Shown here piece by piece: positions 19,442-28,485 of a stretch of DNA of 64,000 nucleotides. The stretch covers positions 186,001-250,000 of the forward strand of contig NZ_FOKE01000008.1 in NCBI RefSeq assembly GCF_900112065.1, written 5' to 3'. Source of the stretch: Cohnella sp. OV330. GTDB lineage: Bacteria > Bacillota > Bacilli > Paenibacillales > Paenibacillaceae. Numbering within the stretch: the stretch's first letter is position 1; every line of letters begins with the position of its first letter. The notes below the pieces were generated by a model. That model saw only the letters and a program-made list of their open reading frames with translations, made no database searches and was not told the origin of the DNA. The position numbers were made by a program, and so were the translations under genes.

Positions 19442-19470
19442 TTGTCGGAACTATCAATTACCTTTATAGA
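19442..19470 (+). promoter_or_regulatory. Candidate promoter of pgi
   Basis: TTGTCG (19442-19447), a 17-bp spacer and TATAGA (19465-19470), 53 bp upstream of the pgi start. Confidence 0.55.
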
Positions 19471-19523
19471 GAATTTTTGATTTATATTGAATCCAGAGCT
19501 AGCGATAAGAGGAGGAGAACCAT

Positions 19524-20864
19524 TTGACCATCCGTTTCGATTACAGCCATGCCCTTACATTCATGCAGCAGCACGAAGTCGATTATGCGTCCGAATTCGT
19601 ATCTGCCGCGCACCGCATGCTTCACGATAAGCAGGGTCCGGGATCGGACTATCTGGGTTGGGTGGACCTGCCGCTTCAGTACGACCGCGAAGAGTTTGCC
19701 CGCATCAAGGAAGCGGCCGCCAGAATCCGCGGCAATTCGGACGCCTTGATCGTCATCGGCATCGGCGGCTCCTACTTGGGCGCCAGGTCCGCGATCGAAG
19801 CGCTCTCCCATACGTTCCATAATCAGATGGCGGGCCGCACGCAGGTTTATTTCGCCGGTCAAAACATTAGCTCCACGTACTTGTCGCACCTGCTGGAGCT
19901 GCTGGAGGGCAAGGATCTGTCGCTGAACGTCATTTCCAAATCGGGCACGACGACCGAGCCGGCAATCGCCTTCCGCGTACTTCGCGACTACATGGAGAAA
20001 AAGTACGGTAAAGCGGAAGCCCGCAAACGCATCTATGCGACGACGGACGCCGAAAAAGGCGCGCTTAAGAAACTGGCGGACGAGGAAGGCTACGAAACGT
20101 TCGTGATCCCCGACGATGTCGGCGGTCGCTATTCCGTATTGACTGCCGTCGGCTTGCTGCCGATCGCGACCGCGGGCCTTGATATCGACCGGATGATGGA
20201 AGGCGCCGCCGCGGCTGCGAAAAAATATGCCGACCCGAGCCTCGCCGCCAACGAAAGCTACCAATACGCAGCCGTCCGGAATGCGCTTTATCGCAAGGGT
20301 AAAACGATCGAGCTGCTGGCGAACTTCGAGCCGTCCCTGCATTACGTATCCGAATGGTGGAAGCAGCTGTTCGGCGAGAGCGAAGGCAAAGATCAGAAAG
20401 GGTTATACCCGGCATCTGTGGATTTCTCGACCGACCTTCACTCGATGGGTCAATACGTGCAAGAAGGGCGGAGGGATCTGTTCGAGACCGTCCTTGCCGT
20501 GAAGAAGGCGCGCGTGGAGTGGAAGATCGAGACGGACGAGGGCAATCTGGACGGCTTGAACTTCTTGGCGGGAATGACGATGGACGAGGTCAACCGCAAG
20601 GCTGCGGAAGGCACGCGCCTCGCTCACGTGGACGGCGGCGTTCCCAACCTGATCGTCGAGCTGGACGAGCTGAACGAGTATACGTACGGCGAAATGGTTT
20701 ACTTCTTCGAGAAAGCGTGCGGCATCAGCGGCTTGCTGCTCGGCGTCAACCCGTTCGATCAGCCGGGCGTCGAAGCCTATAAGGTCAATATGTTCGCGCT
20801 GCTGGGCAAGCCGGGCTTCGAAGCGAAAAAAGCCGAGCTGCTGAAACGCTTGGGAGAGGCTTAA
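19524..20864 (+). CDS. pgi: Glucose-6-phosphate isomerase
   Basis: A 446-residue enzyme interconverting glucose-6-phosphate and fructose-6-phosphate, length normal for the Gram-positive form. Signature segments: [52 protein letters not shown] and [14 protein letters not shown]. The start is TTG 19524, placed 8 nt after GAGGAGGAG. It stands as a single transcript between terminators and supplies the branch point to the zwf-tkt-tal-gnd cluster at 31.7 kb. Confidence 0.96.
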   Translation: MTIRFDYSHALTFMQQHEVDYASEFVSAAHRMLHDKQGPGSDYLGWVDLPLQYDREEFARIKEAAARIRGNSDALIVIGIGGSYLGARSAIEALSHTFHNQMAGRTQVYFAGQNISSTYLSHLLELLEGKDLSLNVISKSGTTTEPAIAFRVLRDYMEKKYGKAEARKRIYATTDAEKGALKKLADEEGYETFVIPDDVGGRYSVLTAVGLLPIATAGLDIDRMMEGAAAAAKKYADPSLAANESYQYAAVRNALYRKGKTIELLANFEPSLHYVSEWWKQLFGESEGKDQKGLYPASVDFSTDLHSMGQYVQEGRRDLFETVLAVKKARVEWKIETDEGNLDGLNFLAGMTMDEVNRKAAEGTRLAHVDGGVPNLIVELDELNEYTYGEMVYFFEKACGISGLLLGVNPFDQPGVEAYKVNMFALLGKPGFEAKKAELLKRLGEA

Positions 20865-20889
20865 AAGACATAACTTCTTAAAAATAAGC

Positions 20890-20950
20890 GAGGCCGCTTG
20901 TTCGACAGTCCAGACCCGAAGGGTTGAAACTGACGGCAAGCGGCCTCTTT
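20890..20950. terminator. Long hairpin terminator between convergent pgi and MBL hydrolase
   Basis: GAGGCCGCTTG (20890-20900) pairs with CAAGCGGCCTC (20937-20947), followed by TTT on the plus strand and CTTATTTTT on the minus strand. A 36-nt loop separates the arms. Confidence 0.75.
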
Positions 20951-20956
20951 AGGCGT

Positions 20957-21694
20957 TTAAGACGGATGGCCTTCCGCCAGCTCCGCGAAGCGCGACCTCG
21001 CATTGCCCTGAACCCATCCGCCGTGGTAACAGATCACGCCTTCGATATCGAACGGGAGCAGCTTTTTGAGAGATGCCAGCGCTGTGGCCATGTCCGGCGT
21101 CACCGGCGGATTCGGGCCGATGAGCGCTCCGTCCTTGGCAACCGAGGCGTCGCCCGCGATGATCGTCTTGGATCCGTGGTGGTACAAGCAGACATGGCCC
21201 GGCGTATGGCCTGGCGTATGGATGACGGTCAACCCGCCGCCGAACGGGAGCGAATCGCCGTCCAAAAAGGCGAGATCCACATTAGGGCGAGCAGGGTGGA
21301 GGAACGTTCGTTCGAACTGCGAACGGACCTCGTCAGTCGCCTGCTGCAGGAAGCCCGCAAGCCGTTCCGGCGACATCTTGATCATCGGCGCGGTTCCGTT
21401 AATGGCCCCGGCGTCCGCAGGATGCGCGTATACGGTCGCACCGCCGCCGGTCGCTTCCAGCACGCCGGGCAAGCCTCCGATGTGATCCAGGTCCTGGTGC
21501 GTGAGCAGGATCGCCTTGAGCGGCCGATCTCCGATGCCGGCTTGCTTCGCAAGCTCCATGATCGCGGGCGCCGAACCCGGCATGCCTGTGTCGACCAACG
21601 TCCAAGAGTCCTCGTCAATAAAGATCGTCGGATGGATCGTCATCGGGCCCAACTTCAATTCCAGCATTTCAATTCCTTCGGCGATTCGCATCAT
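20957..21694 (-). CDS. MBL-fold metallohydrolase
   Basis: A 245-residue metallo-beta-lactamase-fold hydrolase. The zinc motif LTHQDLDHIGG (H-x-D-x-D-H variant of HxHxDH) is at about residue 64, and HTPGHTPGHVCLY provides the next metal histidine, with AGDA as the bridging aspartate. It resembles glyoxalase-II-like or lactonase-like hydrolases; substrate unknown. ATG 21694 and ATG 21691 are adjacent and neither has a strong ribosome site. It is convergent with pgi. Confidence 0.88.
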   Translation of the reverse strand: MMRIAEGIEMLELKLGPMTIHPTIFIDEDSWTLVDTGMPGSAPAIMELAKQAGIGDRPLKAILLTHQDLDHIGGLPGVLEATGGGATVYAHPADAGAINGTAPMIKMSPERLAGFLQQATDEVRSQFERTFLHPARPNVDLAFLDGDSLPFGGGLTVIHTPGHTPGHVCLYHHGSKTIIAGDASVAKDGALIGPNPPVTPDMATALASLKKLLPFDIEGVICYHGGWVQGNARSRFAELAEGHPS

Positions 21695-21948
21695 CGCGCC
21701 GGACCGTCGTCGTTCGGCGTTCGAACGGCGGCTGCCGGCTCCCTCCCTTGTCCATATGGATGAAAACCAATGAGTTCAATATAAAACCCGCGTGTTTCAA
21801 AGTCAAAAGACGGCGCCCAAAATGATAGAATACCGTATAAAATGAGCTGAATTTGCAATCGAAACCCTTGCTTGCGCAGTCTAAAATATAGATAGAAACG
21901 ACAAGTATGCAAGCGTCGCAATCGATACATAAAGGGGAATAATAAATC

Positions 21949-22983
21949 ATGCTAAAGGTTGGCGTTATCGGAACGGGAGGCATTTTCAAGTTCGCGCATT
22001 TGCCAGGTTGGCTGTCCCACAAGGAAGTGGAGCTCGTCGCTTTCTGCGACGCCTTTCGCGCTTCCGCCGAATCCGCTGCGCTCGCTTTTCCCGGGGCGAA
22101 GGTATATGAAGATTACCGCGAGCTCATCGCGGATCCGTCGATCGATATCGTCGGCATCAGCACGCCGAATCTGTACCACTCCGAGATCGCGATCGCGGCG
22201 CTGCGCAAGGGCAAGCACGTATTTTGCGAAAAGCCGGATGCCGTGAACGCCGACGAAGCGCAGAAAATGGCGGATGCAGCGCGCGAATCGGGCAGGCTGC
22301 TGATGACGATGCGCAACAACCGCTTCAGCGAAGAGGCCAAGTTCATCAAGCGGCTCATCTCTCAAGGCAAACTCGGGGAAATGTACATGGGCCGGTGCGG
22401 TTGGATCCGACGCCGAGGCATTCCAGGGCGCGGCGGCTGGTTCACGACGAAGGGGCTGTCGGGCGGCGGACCGCTCATCGATCTGGGCGTCCACATGATC
22501 GACATGGCGATGTGGACCGCGGGCAATCCGAAGCCGGTCACCGTATCCGGCTCGACTTATCGCAAATTCGCGGACCGTCCGGACGCATCCGGCAACGTTC
22601 CCGAAGGAACGTTCGACGTCGAGGACCTGGCCGCGGGCTTTATCCGCTTCGATAGCGGCGCCTCTCTCCAGATCGAATTCAGCTGGGCTTCGAATATCGA
22701 AGAGGAGCAGAAGTTCCTCGAGTGGCGGGGCACGGAGGGCGGATTCAGCCTGATCAACGACAAACTGAAGCTCTATACGGAAAAAGAAGGCGTGCTGATC
22801 GACGAACAGCCCCGGTTTCCCGAATCCGCCGTCCCGCAGCATACGGCCAACATTCGTCACTTCGTCGAATGCGTGCTCGGGCACGAGTCGCCGATCTTCT
22901 TGCCGGAACATGGCGTGGATATGATCAAAATTTTGTCCGCCATTTATGAATCCGCCGAGCGCGGTCATGAGATCAGACTGTAA
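21949..22983 (+). CDS. Gfo/Idh/MocA family oxidoreductase
   Basis: A 344-residue NAD(P)-dependent dehydrogenase. The N-terminal Rossmann domain begins MLKVGVIGTGGIFKFAHLPG and includes the diagnostic EKP motif (HVFCEKPDAVN). The C-terminal alpha/beta domain has GGPLIDLGVHMIDMAMW, carrying the catalytic-type Asp-x-x-x-His. ATG 21949 follows AAGGGG. It probably acts on a sugar or cyclitol; no transporter or sugar operon is adjacent, so the substrate is open. Confidence 0.92.
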   Translation: MLKVGVIGTGGIFKFAHLPGWLSHKEVELVAFCDAFRASAESAALAFPGAKVYEDYRELIADPSIDIVGISTPNLYHSEIAIAALRKGKHVFCEKPDAVNADEAQKMADAARESGRLLMTMRNNRFSEEAKFIKRLISQGKLGEMYMGRCGWIRRRGIPGRGGWFTTKGLSGGGPLIDLGVHMIDMAMWTAGNPKPVTVSGSTYRKFADRPDASGNVPEGTFDVEDLAAGFIRFDSGASLQIEFSWASNIEEEQKFLEWRGTEGGFSLINDKLKLYTEKEGVLIDEQPRFPESAVPQHTANIRHFVECVLGHESPIFLPEHGVDMIKILSAIYESAERGHEIRL

Positions 22984-23013
22984 CGACGCGGCTTTACCGC
23001 GCTTGCCGGCGCC

Positions 23014-23058
23014 AATCCCCCACCGTTCGCCATTAGGCGAACGATGGGGGATTTTTTT
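23014..23058 (+). terminator. Strong intrinsic terminator
   Basis: AATCCCCCACCGTTCGCC pairs with GGCGAACGATGGGGGATT around ATTA, with a TTTTTTT tail. Confidence 0.93.
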
Positions 23059-23135
23059 GTCGGATGGCCGAAGTTCGGGTGGGGCAAATTAAGCGAGGTC
23101 CGAATTCAAACTTACTCCGGGAGTGAAGCGTAGAA

Positions 23136-23654
23136 ATGGGAATCTTAAGCGGCAATTCGAAGGACGAGCCATTGCACTATGGCGAAGTATTCGACATTTG
23201 GGCGGCGTCGATGGCAGCCAAGGGCTTCATCTCGGGCTATCGCGCGCTGAAGCAACATGCAGGAGACCACGATCTGAAAAAGATCATCGACCGATGCATC
23301 GATCAGGCGGAGCTCGAAGCCAGCGAATGCGACAAGCTGCTGCAAAGCAACGGGATCGTGCCGCCGCCGGAGCTGCCCCAGCGACCTGAAGCGAAGCTTG
23401 AGGAAATTCCGCCCGGCGCGCGGTTTTCGGATATGGAGATCGCCGCGACCCTTTCCGCAGACACGGCGGTTGGATTGGTGGCCTGCAGCCAGACGATGGG
23501 CAAGTCGATCCGCGAGGACGTCACTATGCTGTTCGGCAAGTATCATGTCACCAAAGCCGCGATCGGACTGAGCCTGCTTCGACTGAACAAAGAAAAAGGA
23601 TGGCTCGTGCCGCCGCCGCTGCAAATTCAGCGCCCTGAAGCGGTTCATGCCTAA
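23136..23654 (+). CDS. DUF3231 family protein (CotF/ferritin-like helical)
   Basis: A 172-residue helical protein. Its plan matches DUF3231: MGILSGNSKDEPLHYGEVF, GFISGYRALKQHAGDHDLKKII, ECDKLLQSNGIVPPP and ADTAVGLVACSQTMGKSIREDVTMLF. Members occur mainly in spore formers and resemble spore-coat CotF-like bundles; function is not established. ATG 23136 follows GGGAGTGAAGCG. The DUF2512 gene starts 17 bp downstream, so the two form a unit. Confidence 0.88.
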   Translation: MGILSGNSKDEPLHYGEVFDIWAASMAAKGFISGYRALKQHAGDHDLKKIIDRCIDQAELEASECDKLLQSNGIVPPPELPQRPEAKLEEIPPGARFSDMEIAATLSADTAVGLVACSQTMGKSIREDVTMLFGKYHVTKAAIGLSLLRLNKEKGWLVPPPLQIQRPEAVHA

Positions 23655-23671
23655 CTAAGGAGGCACGTCCC

Positions 23672-24019
23672 ATGAAGTTCGTACTGAAGTGGATCGTGAA
23701 CGGCGTCATCGTGACGACTTTGCTCATGTACTATTCCAACGCCTCGTTCCTTGGCGCCGCGACGACCGCGACGATTCTTACAATTATCGCGTACATTTTG
23801 GGCGACCAGATTATTTTGCGCTCCACCAACAACGGAATCGCGACCGTATCCGACGGCATCCTGGCCTATCTGGTGCTGTGGATCGCGGCATCCGCGATGA
23901 ATTGGACGATCAGCCCGGGGGAAATTCTCATTATCGCGCTGATTACCGGCGTCGCCGAATTTTTCATTCACCGGTATGTGTTCCAGACCCGGACGTCTTA
24001 CCAACGCCAGCGCGCTTGA
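23672..24019 (+). CDS. DUF2512 family membrane protein (YndM-like)
   Basis: A 115-residue protein with four hydrophobic helices: WIVNGVIVTTLLMYY, SFLGAATTATILTIIAYILG, GILAYLVLWIAAS and ILIIALITGVAEFF. The motif ILGDQIILRSTNNGIATVSDG is characteristic of DUF2512. ATG 23672 follows AAGGAGGCACG. Membrane location is clear, function unknown. It pairs with the preceding DUF3231 gene and is followed by a terminator. Confidence 0.87.
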   Translation: MKFVLKWIVNGVIVTTLLMYYSNASFLGAATTATILTIIAYILGDQIILRSTNNGIATVSDGILAYLVLWIAASAMNWTISPGEILIIALITGVAEFFIHRYVFQTRTSYQRQRA

Positions 24020-24065
24020 ACCTATGCTTCTGATCGCTAGGAGTCCTGACCGCTAACTGTTAACG

Positions 24066-24098
24066 CCCGCGCCTTGGCGCGGGTTTTATTTGTTTTTT
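24066..24098 (+). terminator. Intrinsic terminator after the DUF2512 gene
   Basis: CCCGCGCC-TT-GGCGCGGG hairpin followed by TTTTATTTGTTTTTTT. Confidence 0.9.
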
Positions 24099-24176
24099 TA
24101 AAATCACTGACCGTTTCTGTCAGCGATATAGGCTTATACTTCAGATCGTAAAGACAACGATCATGGAGGTATAGGT

Positions 24177-24674
24177 ATGTTCGCATCGATCGCAAATTTC
24201 GTAGAAGAGTGGGAACGCGAAGCGAAAATGACGGCCGGCTTGCTGGATTCGTTGACGGATGAATCGCTTAAGCGGCGGATCTCCGATGACCGGCGTACTT
24301 TGGGCGATTTGGCGTGGCATTTGATCGCGTCGATTCAGTTCATGAGCGCGCTCGGCCTGTCGTTCGACGGCGCCGGGGACGGAGACGGTACGAACAAGTC
24401 GGCCCCCGAATTCGCGAAGGCCTACCGGTCGATCAGCGACCGCTTTATCGAAGCGCTTCAAGCGCAATGGAAAGACGCTAATCTGGCGGATAAAATAGAG
24501 ATCGCGGGAGAAGCATGGAAAAACGGCGATTCGCTTCGTTTCGCGCTCATGCATCAAGCGCACCACCGCGGACAGATGACCGTCCTGATGAGACAAGCCG
24601 GACTTCGGCCGCCGGGCTTGTACGGGCCGACCTACGAAACATGGGTCGAGCAGGGAATGGCGCCTCGGGCATGA
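24177..24674 (+). CDS. DinB family protein
   Basis: A 165-residue four-helix protein of the DinB/YfiT-like superfamily. The metal-binding histidines are suggested by LGDLAWHLIASI (about residue 47) and FALMHQAHHRGQMTVLMRQAG (about 125-140), followed by the usual PPGLYGP ending. ATG 24177 follows GGAGGTATAGGT. Members include metal-dependent thiol transferases, but the function here is unknown. Confidence 0.87.
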   Translation: MFASIANFVEEWEREAKMTAGLLDSLTDESLKRRISDDRRTLGDLAWHLIASIQFMSALGLSFDGAGDGDGTNKSAPEFAKAYRSISDRFIEALQAQWKDANLADKIEIAGEAWKNGDSLRFALMHQAHHRGQMTVLMRQAGLRPPGLYGPTYETWVEQGMAPRA

Positions 24675-24731
24675 TTGACTTACAATAGGACGTAAAGGTT
24701 AACGACCAAGACGATCGGAAGCGGGTAGGCC

Positions 24732-25730
24732 ATGACCAAAGCGGATAACATGCTGTCGATTTTGTGGATGCTGCGATCCGGCAGGCGCAAGACAGCGAAG
24801 CAATTGGCGGAAGCGCTCGATATTCACGTGAGGACCGTTTACCGTTGCATCGATTCGCTATGCGCCAGCGGCGTGCCGATCGTCGCGGATTCGGGGCCGA
24901 ACGGCGGATACACGATCCTGAGCCGATTCGCCGATTCGCCTCTCGTCTTCGACGCCGACGAGCAGAAGGGATTGGTCCACGCTGCGATATTCGCCAAGGA
25001 AGCGGGTTATCCGCATTCGGACGCGCTGGACAGAGCGACGGACAAGCTGAAGCGATATGCGAACGACGAGCAGCTGGATGCGTTGGAGCGACACGGTCTC
25101 GGGCTGTCGGTGATCGAACCGCCGCTCGACGGCGCCTATCAGTCGTACTTGCAGTCGCTGGAGGAGGCCGCGGGCAAAGGACGCACGCTGGAAATGGATT
25201 ACGACAAAGGGAGAGGCGAGACTTCGCCCGCGCGCCTGTTCGATCCGTACGGCATCGTCTATTGGAAAGGCACTTGGTATGCGGTCGGACTTTGCGGATA
25301 CCGGGAGGACGTCAGAAGCTTCCGGGTTGACCGCATACGCGGACTGCGGCAGACGGACAGGCGTTTCGAGCGGCCGGCATCCTTTTCGGCCAAGGACTAC
25401 TTGCTCGGTCAGCTGCTTCGGGATTCAAAAGATCAGGCGGAGTGGGAGACGGTTCGGATCCATAGCCAGGAGCAGGTGCTGAACGAGCTATGCCGGCATT
25501 GGCTGTTTGGACATGCCCTGACCGAGCGTGAGCTGGAAACGGCGACTTTTCGATTGGAGCGGTCGACGCTGACGACGTACGTGCCATATTTTTTGATGCC
25601 ATACGGTACGGCCTTACGGATCGAATCCGCGCTGCTGGTCTCGCGGATGCGGGAAGCTACCGCGCGGTTGCTCGTACACTACGAGGCGATGCAGTCTTCG
25701 AATGAATGTGGAGAGGTGGAAAAACGATGA
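24732..25730 (+). CDS. HTH_11/WYL-domain transcriptional regulator (YafY type)
   Basis: A 332-residue regulator. Residues about 5-55 are a winged helix (RKTAKQLAEALDIHVRTVYRCIDSLCASGVPI followed by the NGGYTI wing). The WYL domain lies at about 145-215 with FDPYGIVYWKGTWYAVGLCGYREDVRSFRVDRI, in which WYA replaces the name-giving WYL. The C-terminal part is the usual WCX-like extension. The stop overlaps the next ATG in ATGA (25727-25730), so it is translationally coupled to the small monooxygenase and probably controls it. Confidence 0.9.
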   Translation: MTKADNMLSILWMLRSGRRKTAKQLAEALDIHVRTVYRCIDSLCASGVPIVADSGPNGGYTILSRFADSPLVFDADEQKGLVHAAIFAKEAGYPHSDALDRATDKLKRYANDEQLDALERHGLGLSVIEPPLDGAYQSYLQSLEEAAGKGRTLEMDYDKGRGETSPARLFDPYGIVYWKGTWYAVGLCGYREDVRSFRVDRIRGLRQTDRRFERPASFSAKDYLLGQLLRDSKDQAEWETVRIHSQEQVLNELCRHWLFGHALTERELETATFRLERSTLTTYVPYFLMPYGTALRIESALLVSRMREATARLLVHYEAMQSSNECGEVEKR

Positions 25731-26029
25731 GCAAATTCGCGATGTTCGGAAAACTGACGGCCATACCCGGGAAGCGGGAGGAGCTCGCCGGCATGATGCT
25801 GGCGTCAAGCGATACGCTGAGCGGCATGGAAGGGTGCATTTATTATATCCTTCATGAGGCTGAGGATGAGCCCGACGTGCTGTGGATCACGGAGCTGTGG
25901 GAGAGTCGGGAAGCGCATGCTGCCAGCCTGCAAAACGAACAAGTGCGCGAGCTGATCGGCCGCTGCAGGCCGCTGATCGCGGAGGCGGGCGGAATTAAGG
26001 TCAAGCCGCTCGGCGGCAAAGGATTTTAA
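25727..26029 (+). CDS. Antibiotic biosynthesis monooxygenase (ABM) domain protein
   Basis: A 100-residue single ABM-fold protein (dimeric alpha+beta ferredoxin-like). MFGKLTAIPGKREELAGMML, GCIYYILHEAEDEPDVLWITELWESREAHAAS and the final VKPLGGKGF fit putative quinol monooxygenases. ATG 25727 follows GAGAGGTGG and overlaps the stop of the WYL regulator by four bases. Enzyme activity is not shown for most members. Confidence 0.87.
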   Translation: MSKFAMFGKLTAIPGKREELAGMMLASSDTLSGMEGCIYYILHEAEDEPDVLWITELWESREAHAASLQNEQVRELIGRCRPLIAEAGGIKVKPLGGKGF

Positions 26030-26069
26030 TCATTCCGGGGCATCCTTAACGGAGAGGATTCCGCATTCA

Positions 26070-26106
26070 AACCTTGAACGGCGACGAGCCGTTCAAGGTT
26101 TTTTTG
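26070..26106 (+). terminator. Intrinsic terminator after the ABM gene
   Basis: AACCTTGAACGG pairs with CCGTTCAAGGTT around CGACGAG, followed by TTTTT. Confidence 0.92.
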
Positions 26107-26140
26107 CGGGCGTAAGCGGCGAGGGCGGATTCCGCTCACC

Positions 26141-26224
26141 TTCGCAGCGTACCCGCGCGACGCCGAATGGCTGCTGCGCAAGCGGGAACGGATCAACCAG
26201 GCGATCCGGGACGCCGTCCGATAA
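26141..26224 (+). pseudogene. Possible C-terminal remnant of a lost gene
   Basis: The frame reads FAAYPRDAEWLLRKRERINQ, then AIRDAVR and a stop at 26222-26224. Codon use is like neighbouring genes and the peptide looks helical and charged. No start or ribosome site is seen upstream. It may be a relic of a deleted gene, or chance. Family not recognised. Confidence 0.25.
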
Positions 26225-26290
26225 TCGCGTGAAATGGCGTTTTTCTCCGCCGCTCCTTTCCCTTATCACCCGTCTATCATTTTTCTTCTA

Positions 26291-26319
26291 TTGAATGGAA
26301 AGAGTTGCCGCTCTATGAT
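26291..26319 (+). promoter_or_regulatory. Candidate promoter of the PBP gene
   Basis: TTGAAT (26291-26296), 17-bp spacer, TATGAT (26314-26319), about 90 bp before the ATG at 26410. Confidence 0.55.
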
Positions 26320-26409
26320 AGCAATAGAAACGATCGCATTCGAATCGATCGCGGTCGAATCGGTCGAAGCAGCTTCGATAGCGGACAACTCGAGCCGGGA
26401 GGCGGGAAA

Positions 26410-28485
26410 ATGAAAATACGCAAATGGGCGATTCCAGCCCTGCTGTTCGTGACGGTGTTAAGCGGATGTAAAGGCGGCGGAAACGACCTAACGCCGGAAC
26501 CGACGCCGGAGCCGACGGCCGAAGACGCGATCGGCGCCTACCTGAAGGATTGGCAGCAGCTCGATTATGCGGGCATGTACGCGATGCTCACGCCGGACGC
26601 CAGAACTAAGCTGACAGCGGAGCAATTCGCGGAGCGCTACGGCAAAATATACGAGGGCATCAAGGCGGAGAAGCTGGAGGTCGAGGATGTCTCCCCGGCG
26701 CCTGCGAGCTCGTCTTCGGCGTCGCCGGCCTCGACCGCTTCGGCCGGACCGGTCGTTCAGAAATTCCAATATGCCGTCAGCATGAATACGGTCGCAGGTC
26801 CCGTGACGTTCAAGCACGAGGGTACGGCGAGGAAAACGTTGGACGGCGAGGAACAGAAGTGGCGGATCGACTGGGATTCGTCGATGATATTCTCCGAGAT
26901 GAAGGACGGGGACAAGGTTCGCGTTCAGGCGCTGGCCTCCGAACGCGGCGAGATCGTCGATCGCACGGGCGAAGGGCTCGCCGTGAACGGAACGGCGCCG
27001 CAGCTTGGCATCGTCCCGGGTAAGCTCGGAGACGACCCGGCGGCGGTCAAAGCCCAGGTCGCCGCCAAGCTCGGCATTACCGTGGCGGATATCGATCGCA
27101 AGCTCGGCGCTTCATGGGTCAAGCCGGAGCTGTTCGTGCCGATCGGCATCGTGGACGAGGCCGACATGGACGCGTTCGACAACGTGCCCGGCGTTCTTTT
27201 TCAGCAGAAGAAGCTCCGCGTATACCCGCTCGGCGAAGCCGCGGCCCATTTGACCGGATACGTCGGAGAGATCAACGCCGAGCAGCTCGCGCGTCTCAAG
27301 GACAAGGGCTACAAGACCGGGGACGTTATCGGCAAAGCGGGGCTGGAGCAAGTGCTTGAGGATCAATTAAGGGGGACGGACGGCGTCGTCGTGGCGATCG
27401 AAGACGCGAGCGGCCAGCGCAAATCGGTACTCGCCGAAAAGGCGGCCGTGCCGGGAACGTCGTACCAGCTGACCGTGGACGCGGGCCTGCAAAAAACGAT
27501 TTACGAGGAGATTAAGGCGGATGCCTCGTCGGCTGCGGCGATCGAGCCTCGAACCGGCGAAGTGCTGGCGCTGCTCAGCAGTCCGTCCTACGATCCGAAC
27601 GCCTTCGTGCACGGCTTGTCCGCCAAGCAGTACGCCGCGTGGAACGACGATCCGCGCCATCCGTTCCTGAACCGGTTTTCCAAAGGCTACGCGCCAGGCT
27701 CCTCGTTCAAGATCGTTACCGCCGCGCTGGGGCTGGACGCGGGGACGCTCGATCCGGACAAAGCGGTCGAGATCTCCGGTTTGAGGTGGACGAAGGACGG
27801 CTCGTGGGGCAGCTATTACGTGAAGCGGGTTCACGCCGTCAATCCGGTCGACTTGTCCAAGGCGCTCACTTATTCGGACAATATCTACTTCGCGCAGGCG
27901 GCGCTCGCGCTGGGCAAGGACAAATTCGCGGAGGACGCAGCCAAGTTCGGCATCGGCGAAGCGATCCCGATCGTCTATCCGCTGGCCAAGTCGCAGCTGT
28001 CCAACAAAGGCCTCAAAAGCGAGATTCAGCTCGCGGACTCGGGCTATGGGCAAGGCGAGGTGACGATGACTTCGCTGCACGTGGCGCTGGCTTTCTCGGC
28101 GATCGTGAACGGAGGCAATATCGCCTATCCGCGGCTGACGCTGGAGGACGATCCGGATTCGCCGCAGGTATGGAAGGCGGCCGCGATGACGCCCGAATCG
28201 GCGGACATCTTGAAGAAGGATCTCGTCCAGGCGGTGACGAGTCCAGAAGGCGTCGGTCACGGCGCTTATATTCAAGGGGCGTCGATCGCAGGCAAGACAG
28301 GCACCGCCGAGCTCAAGGCGAGTAAGGGCGTAAAGGGCGAAGAAAACGGGTGGTTCGTCGGCTTTGACGCGAACGATCCCAAGCTGCTGCTGGCCGTTAT
28401 GGTTGAAGACGTCAGCGGGCGCGGGGGCAGCACCTATGTTACGCCGAAGGTCAAACGTATTTTTCAGCAAGCGATGAAAGGCTGA
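26410..28485 (+). CDS. Penicillin-binding transpeptidase lipoprotein (MecA-N / PBP3-like)
   Basis: A 691-residue class B penicillin-binding protein that cross-links peptidoglycan outside the membrane. The signal MKIRKWAIPALLFVTVLSGC has a lipobox with C20, so it is lipid-anchored. Residues about 40-165 are an NTF2-like MecA_N domain with an Ala/Ser-rich insert, followed by a PBP dimer domain (SERGEIVDRTGEGLAVNG onward). The transpeptidase motifs are S431-S-F-K434, S489-D-N491 and K629-T-G. ATG 26410 follows GGAGGCGGG. Related to Bacillus PbpC and staphylococcal PBP2a, but no beta-lactam resistance is implied. It overlaps the convergent gene at 28451 by 35 bp. Confidence 0.93.
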   Translation: MKIRKWAIPALLFVTVLSGCKGGGNDLTPEPTPEPTAEDAIGAYLKDWQQLDYAGMYAMLTPDARTKLTAEQFAERYGKIYEGIKAEKLEVEDVSPAPASSSSASPASTASAGPVVQKFQYAVSMNTVAGPVTFKHEGTARKTLDGEEQKWRIDWDSSMIFSEMKDGDKVRVQALASERGEIVDRTGEGLAVNGTAPQLGIVPGKLGDDPAAVKAQVAAKLGITVADIDRKLGASWVKPELFVPIGIVDEADMDAFDNVPGVLFQQKKLRVYPLGEAAAHLTGYVGEINAEQLARLKDKGYKTGDVIGKAGLEQVLEDQLRGTDGVVVAIEDASGQRKSVLAEKAAVPGTSYQLTVDAGLQKTIYEEIKADASSAAAIEPRTGEVLALLSSPSYDPNAFVHGLSAKQYAAWNDDPRHPFLNRFSKGYAPGSSFKIVTAALGLDAGTLDPDKAVEISGLRWTKDGSWGSYYVKRVHAVNPVDLSKALTYSDNIYFAQAALALGKDKFAEDAAKFGIGEAIPIVYPLAKSQLSNKGLKSEIQLADSGYGQGEVTMTSLHVALAFSAIVNGGNIAYPRLTLEDDPDSPQVWKAAAMTPESADILKKDLVQAVTSPEGVGHGAYIQGASIAGKTGTAELKASKGVKGEENGWFVGFDANDPKLLLAVMVEDVSGRGGSTYVTPKVKRIFQQAMKG

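Larger units (their letters stand above)
26030..26409. other. Intergenic region: terminator, coding remnant, PBP promoter
   Basis: The region contains a terminator (26070-26106), a short stretch with coding character ending in TAA at 26224 (described separately), and a promoter for the following gene. The frame of the PBP gene is open from 26305 but its lipoprotein start is at 26410. Confidence 0.6.
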
